From assembly GCA_964519035.1 (NCBI GenBank), contig CAZFKZ010000058.1, positions 1 to 8,405 of the forward strand: a DNA stretch of 8,405 nt. The letters are read 5' to 3'. The DNA is from CAJJBL01 sp964519035 (lineage in GTDB: Bacteria > Pseudomonadota > Alphaproteobacteria > Puniceispirillales > Marisalimonadaceae). A model generated the notes under the pieces. It was not told the origin of the DNA and did no database searches. It worked only from the letters and a program-made list of their open reading frames with translations. This document shows positions 6,429 through 8,405 of this stretch, piece after piece (the stretch's first letter is position 1; each line of letters begins with the position of its first letter). The translations under genes and the position numbers were made by a program.

Positions 6429-6456
6429 TTGTTAGAATGATTCTTCTAAACATAAT
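6429..6456 (+). promoter_or_regulatory. Candidate promoter and operator of the transporter operon
   Basis: TTGTTA (6429-6434; 4 of 6) and CATAAT (6451-6456; 5 of 6) are 16 bp apart. Filling the spacer is a perfect inverted repeat, TTAGAA-N6-TTCTAA (6432-6449), which overlaps the -35 box. A dimeric repressor bound there would block RNA polymerase, so this resembles an operator for substrate-dependent control of osmolyte uptake. Transcription would begin near 6463 and give a leader of about 60 nt. Confidence 0.38.
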
Positions 6457-6487
6457 AATATGTTTTTTTTTTACTAAATCAACAAAG

Positions 6488-6508
6488 GTTTGCAGACTAT
6501 CTGCAAGC
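6488..6508 (+). promoter_or_regulatory. Leader hairpin upstream of the binding-protein gene
   Basis: A perfect 7-bp inverted repeat, TTGCAGA-CTA-TCTGCAA (6490-6506), can be extended by a G-T and a G-C pair to 6488-6508. It ends 7 nt before the Shine-Dalgarno AGGAGA (6515-6520). There is no T-run, so it is not a terminator. It could stabilise the 5' end of the mRNA, tune ribosome access, or be a DNA operator. It stands out because it is much richer in GC than its surroundings. Confidence 0.55.
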
Positions 6509-6525
6509 GGAAATAGGAGAATAAA

Positions 6526-7542
6526 ATGAAACGGATATTCGGAGCTGCATTTACAATGGCGGCAACCGTAGCCGTAGGCCTTAGTTGGGCTACAATTGGT
6601 AACGCTGCATGCGGAAAAGTAAGTATTGCAGAAATGAATTGGGCATCTGCAGAATTAATGGCAAATGTTGACAAAATTATTTTAGAAAAAGGATATGGTT
6701 GTGAAGTTGAACTAGTTGCAGGCGCAACTATGCCAACATTTACATCTATGAATGAAAAAGGTGCTCCTGACGTGGCTCCTGAACTTTGGGCAAATGGTGT
6801 TGCTGATCCTTTAAAAAAAGCTACTGCTGAAGGTAAGTTGATAGTTGCTAATAAGGCTCCAATAACTGGTCTAGGTGAGGGATGGTGGTTATCTCCTAAA
6901 ACTGTGAAAGATAATCCTGGATTGAAGACTGCTCTAGACGTAATTAATAGACCTGATTTATTTCCACATCCTGAAGACAAGTCAAAAGGTGCATTTATAG
7001 GATGTCCTGCAGGTTGGGCTTGTCAATTAGCTAATGCTAATCTGTTCAGAGCTTTTGAAATGGAAAAAAAGGGTTGGGTTTTAGTAGATCCTGGCACTGG
7101 AGCTGGTTTAGATGGTTCAATGTCTAAAGCTGTTGACAGAGGTCAAAATTGGTTTGGTTATTACTGGTCACCAACTTCTATGATTGGTAAGTATAAAATG
7201 CATAAACTTGATTTTGGTGTTCCTTTTGCTGGTTCTAAGAATTGGGATGGGTGTATAGTCAAAGCCGAAAAAGATTGCGCAAACCCTAAGCCTTCAGCTT
7301 GGACTAAATCAGAAGTTAACACTGTGGTTACTGCTAACTTTAAGAAAAACGCTAGTGTTGCTCTAGATTTCGTAAGTAAAAGAGTCTACCCAGGCGAAGT
7401 TATGAATGGAATGTTAGTTTACATGGCTGACCAACAAGCTTCTGGAAAAGATGCTGCTTATGCATTTCTTGAAAAACATGGAGATGTTTGGGAAAAATGG
7501 GTTTCAGCAGATGTTGCAAAAAAAATTAAATCTAGCCTTTAA
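6526..7542 (+). CDS. proX: Periplasmic glycine betaine/DMSP-type substrate-binding protein (OpuAC family, ProX-like)
   Basis: This 338-residue protein is the solute receptor of an osmolyte ABC importer. It has a Sec signal peptide (basic MKR, hydrophobic core, cleavage likely near Ala27 in IGNA-AC), so it is periplasmic. The mature start, CGKVSIAEMNW, and the motifs APELW (84-88), EGWWLSP (118-124), GCPAGWACQ (159-167) and WFGYYWSPTS (209-218) mark the OpuAC/ProX/ChoX group. Trp39, Trp88, Trp120/121, Trp209 and Trp214 are candidates for the aromatic cage that binds quaternary ammonium or sulfonium groups. Six cysteines in the mature protein (29, 59, 160, 166, 243, 251) may form three disulfides, an inference from spacing. 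ATG 6526 follows AGGAGA with about 6-nt spacing. A ProW-like permease follows. Ligand choice among DMSP, glycine betaine, proline betaine and choline cannot be decided; the nearby DmdA-like gene makes DMSP attractive. Confidence 0.9.
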   Translation: MKRIFGAAFTMAATVAVGLSWATIGNAACGKVSIAEMNWASAELMANVDKIILEKGYGCEVELVAGATMPTFTSMNEKGAPDVAPELWANGVADPLKKATAEGKLIVANKAPITGLGEGWWLSPKTVKDNPGLKTALDVINRPDLFPHPEDKSKGAFIGCPAGWACQLANANLFRAFEMEKKGWVLVDPGTGAGLDGSMSKAVDRGQNWFGYYWSPTSMIGKYKMHKLDFGVPFAGSKNWDGCIVKAEKDCANPKPSAWTKSEVNTVVTANFKKNASVALDFVSKRVYPGEVMNGMLVYMADQQASGKDAAYAFLEKHGDVWEKWVSADVAKKIKSSL

Positions 7543-7556
7543 TTTTTAAAATTTTT

Positions 7557-7600
7557 TAATCACCGTTTTAACTTATTATAGAACGGTGATTATTTTTTAT
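7557..7600 (+). terminator. Intergenic hairpin with T-run between proX and proW
   Basis: AATCACCGTT (7558-7567) pairs perfectly with AACGGTGATT (7582-7591), extendable by one T-A pair to 7557 and 7592, around a 14-nt loop. A T-rich tail (7593-7599) follows. It starts 15 bp after the proX stop and precedes the proW ATG by about 20 bp. This is typical of a partial (attenuating) terminator or a 3'-end stabiliser that lets the binding protein be made in excess over the membrane subunits. Confidence 0.75.
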
Positions 7601-7612
7601 AGGATTTATATT

Positions 7613-8405
7613 ATGGATTGGTTTTCTGAATTTCCAGAAATGGGTCGATCAGACTTAAGAGATTTTAAAAAATCCATAGACTTTGCTTTCAGAGATTTTT
7701 CTCGATCTTATGGTGAAGATATTGAAAATTTTTTTGAACCTCTTTTAATGTTCCTTGTTTGGTTTGAAAAATTATTTATTAATACACCTTGGCCAATAAT
7801 TATTTTCGTTATTCTTTTACTAGCTTGGTTTGGATCTAGATCTATTCCAATTTTGATAGGAACACTATCTAGTTTTCTACTAATTGGTTATTTTGGAATG
7901 TGGGAAGACACTATGTCTACATTAGCAATAATCTTAGTATCTACAATATTATGCATTTCAATAGGCATTCCAACTGGAATTGCAATGGCAAGAAGCAACA
8001 AAGTACAAACTATTGTTGTTCCTATCCTAGATGTTATGCAAACCATACCCAGCTTTGTTTATTTAATACCAGTAGTGATGCTACTTGGTATTGGAAAAGT
8101 TCCTGGCCTAATTGCAGTCTGTATTTATGCCATACCTCCTGTTGTTCGCCTAACTAACCTTGGCATCAGACTGGTCGATAAGGCAGTTTTAGAAGCAGCA
8201 GATTCTTTTGGAGCAAATTATTGGCAAAAACTTTTTGGTGTTCAAATACCCTTAGCTCTTCCAACAATATTTGCTGGAATCAATCAAACTATAATGATGG
8301 CTCTAGCAATGGTAGTTATTGCTTCAATGATTGGTGTAAAAGGACTTGGGCTTCCTGTTCTAAGAGCTGTTTCAAACCAATATTTAGCTCTAGGCCTTAT
8401 GAATG
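7613..8405 (+). CDS. proW: Glycine betaine/proline betaine-type ABC permease (ProW-like), 3' end outside window
   Basis: An open frame of 264 codons runs off the window end, starting at ATG 7613 with AGGA (7601-7604) 8 nt upstream. The product is the inner-membrane permease subunit that pairs with the ProX-like receptor and an ATPase expected just downstream. A polar N-terminal cytoplasmic tail (1-55) is followed by hydrophobic segments near 60-73, 77-93, 103-123, 135-160 and 163-180. The ATPase-coupling EAA loop begins EAADSFGANYWQKLF at residue 194. The following stretch, INQTIMMALAMVVIASMIG (223-241), closely matches E. coli ProW. Compared with ProW (354 residues), roughly the last 50-60 residues should be missing. 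The gene shares the mRNA with proX, separated by 70 bp containing a hairpin. Family call is firm; substrate follows the binding protein. Confidence 0.93.
   Translation, partial: MDWFSEFPEMGRSDLRDFKKSIDFAFRDFSRSYGEDIENFFEPLLMFLVWFEKLFINTPWPIIIFVILLLAWFGSRSIPILIGTLSSFLLIGYFGMWEDTMSTLAIILVSTILCISIGIPTGIAMARSNKVQTIVVPILDVMQTIPSFVYLIPVVMLLGIGKVPGLIAVCIYAIPPVVRLTNLGIRLVDKAVLEAADSFGANYWQKLFGVQIPLALPTIFAGINQTIMMALAMVVIASMIGVKGLGLPVLRAVSNQYLALGLMN

Larger units (their letters stand above)
6242..6525. promoter_or_regulatory. 284-bp AT-rich intergenic region between membrane protein and transporter operon
   Basis: This is the largest non-coding stretch in the window and should hold divergent promoters. 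For the leftward gene, TTGATT (complement of 6297-6302) and TAATAT (complement of 6274-6279) have a 17-bp spacing, but the sequence is so AT-rich that this is weak. The rightward side has the better promoter, an operator-like repeat and a leader hairpin, listed separately. I see no small open frame or RNA gene in the remainder. Confidence 0.5.

Noticed and set aside
6474..6980. Leftward 168-codon open frame opposite the binding-protein gene
   Set aside because: The plus strand here encodes a signal peptide and clear OpuAC motifs; the antisense product is low-complexity Ala/Ser/Pro typical of a shadow frame.
7900..8157. Rightward 85-codon open frame within the permease
   Set aside because: It is out of frame with the ProW-like coding sequence, which continues to the window end with a clear EAA loop; the alternative product is rich in His, Cys and Asn with no motif.
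1..8405. CRISPR array, insertion sequence or prophage
   Set aside because: No regularly spaced repeats, transposase, integrase or phage structural genes were seen on either strand.

Overview
The window looks like chromosomal DNA from a low-GC (about 30% by eye) marine heterotroph, most likely an alphaproteobacterium of the SAR11, HIMB59 or low-GC SAR116 type. The reasons are the very AT-rich coding sequence, the tight gene packing with gaps mostly under 100 bp, a DmdA-type demethylase, and a compatible-solute ABC transporter whose binding protein resembles those of marine alphaproteobacteria. This placement is inference; no rRNA or other lineage marker is present.

Layout from left to right. 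The 3' part of a tRNA-Gly(GCC) opens the window. A leftward dmdA-like gene (dimethylsulfoniopropionate demethylase family) comes next. It is divergent, across a gap of under 100 bp, from a rightward pair: a metF-like methylenetetrahydrofolate reductase and a DUF1445/YcsI-family protein (putative hydro-lyase, related to D-glutamate cyclase). A leftward purT (formate-dependent GAR transformylase) meets this pair tail to tail with 2 bp between stop codons. A rightward class I SAM methyltransferase follows, probably leaderless. It overlaps tail to tail with a leftward alpha/beta hydrolase, which lies behind a leftward single-pass membrane protein of unknown function. After a 284-bp AT-rich intergenic region, a rightward transporter operon begins: a periplasmic glycine-betaine/DMSP-type binding protein (ProX-like), an intergenic hairpin, and a ProW-like permease cut off by the window end.

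How the genes may work together. The ProX/ProW system would import a methylated osmolyte such as DMSP, glycine betaine or choline. The DmdA-like enzyme would move one methyl group to tetrahydrofolate, MetF could oxidise 5-methyl-THF to 5,10-methylene-THF, and PurT can use formate from the one-carbon pool for purines. The window therefore reads as a methylated-osmolyte and one-carbon neighbourhood. The least explained members are the DUF1445 protein placed directly behind metF, the orphan methyltransferase, the hydrolase, and the 184-residue membrane protein.

No CRISPR array, insertion sequence, phage gene or rRNA was seen.
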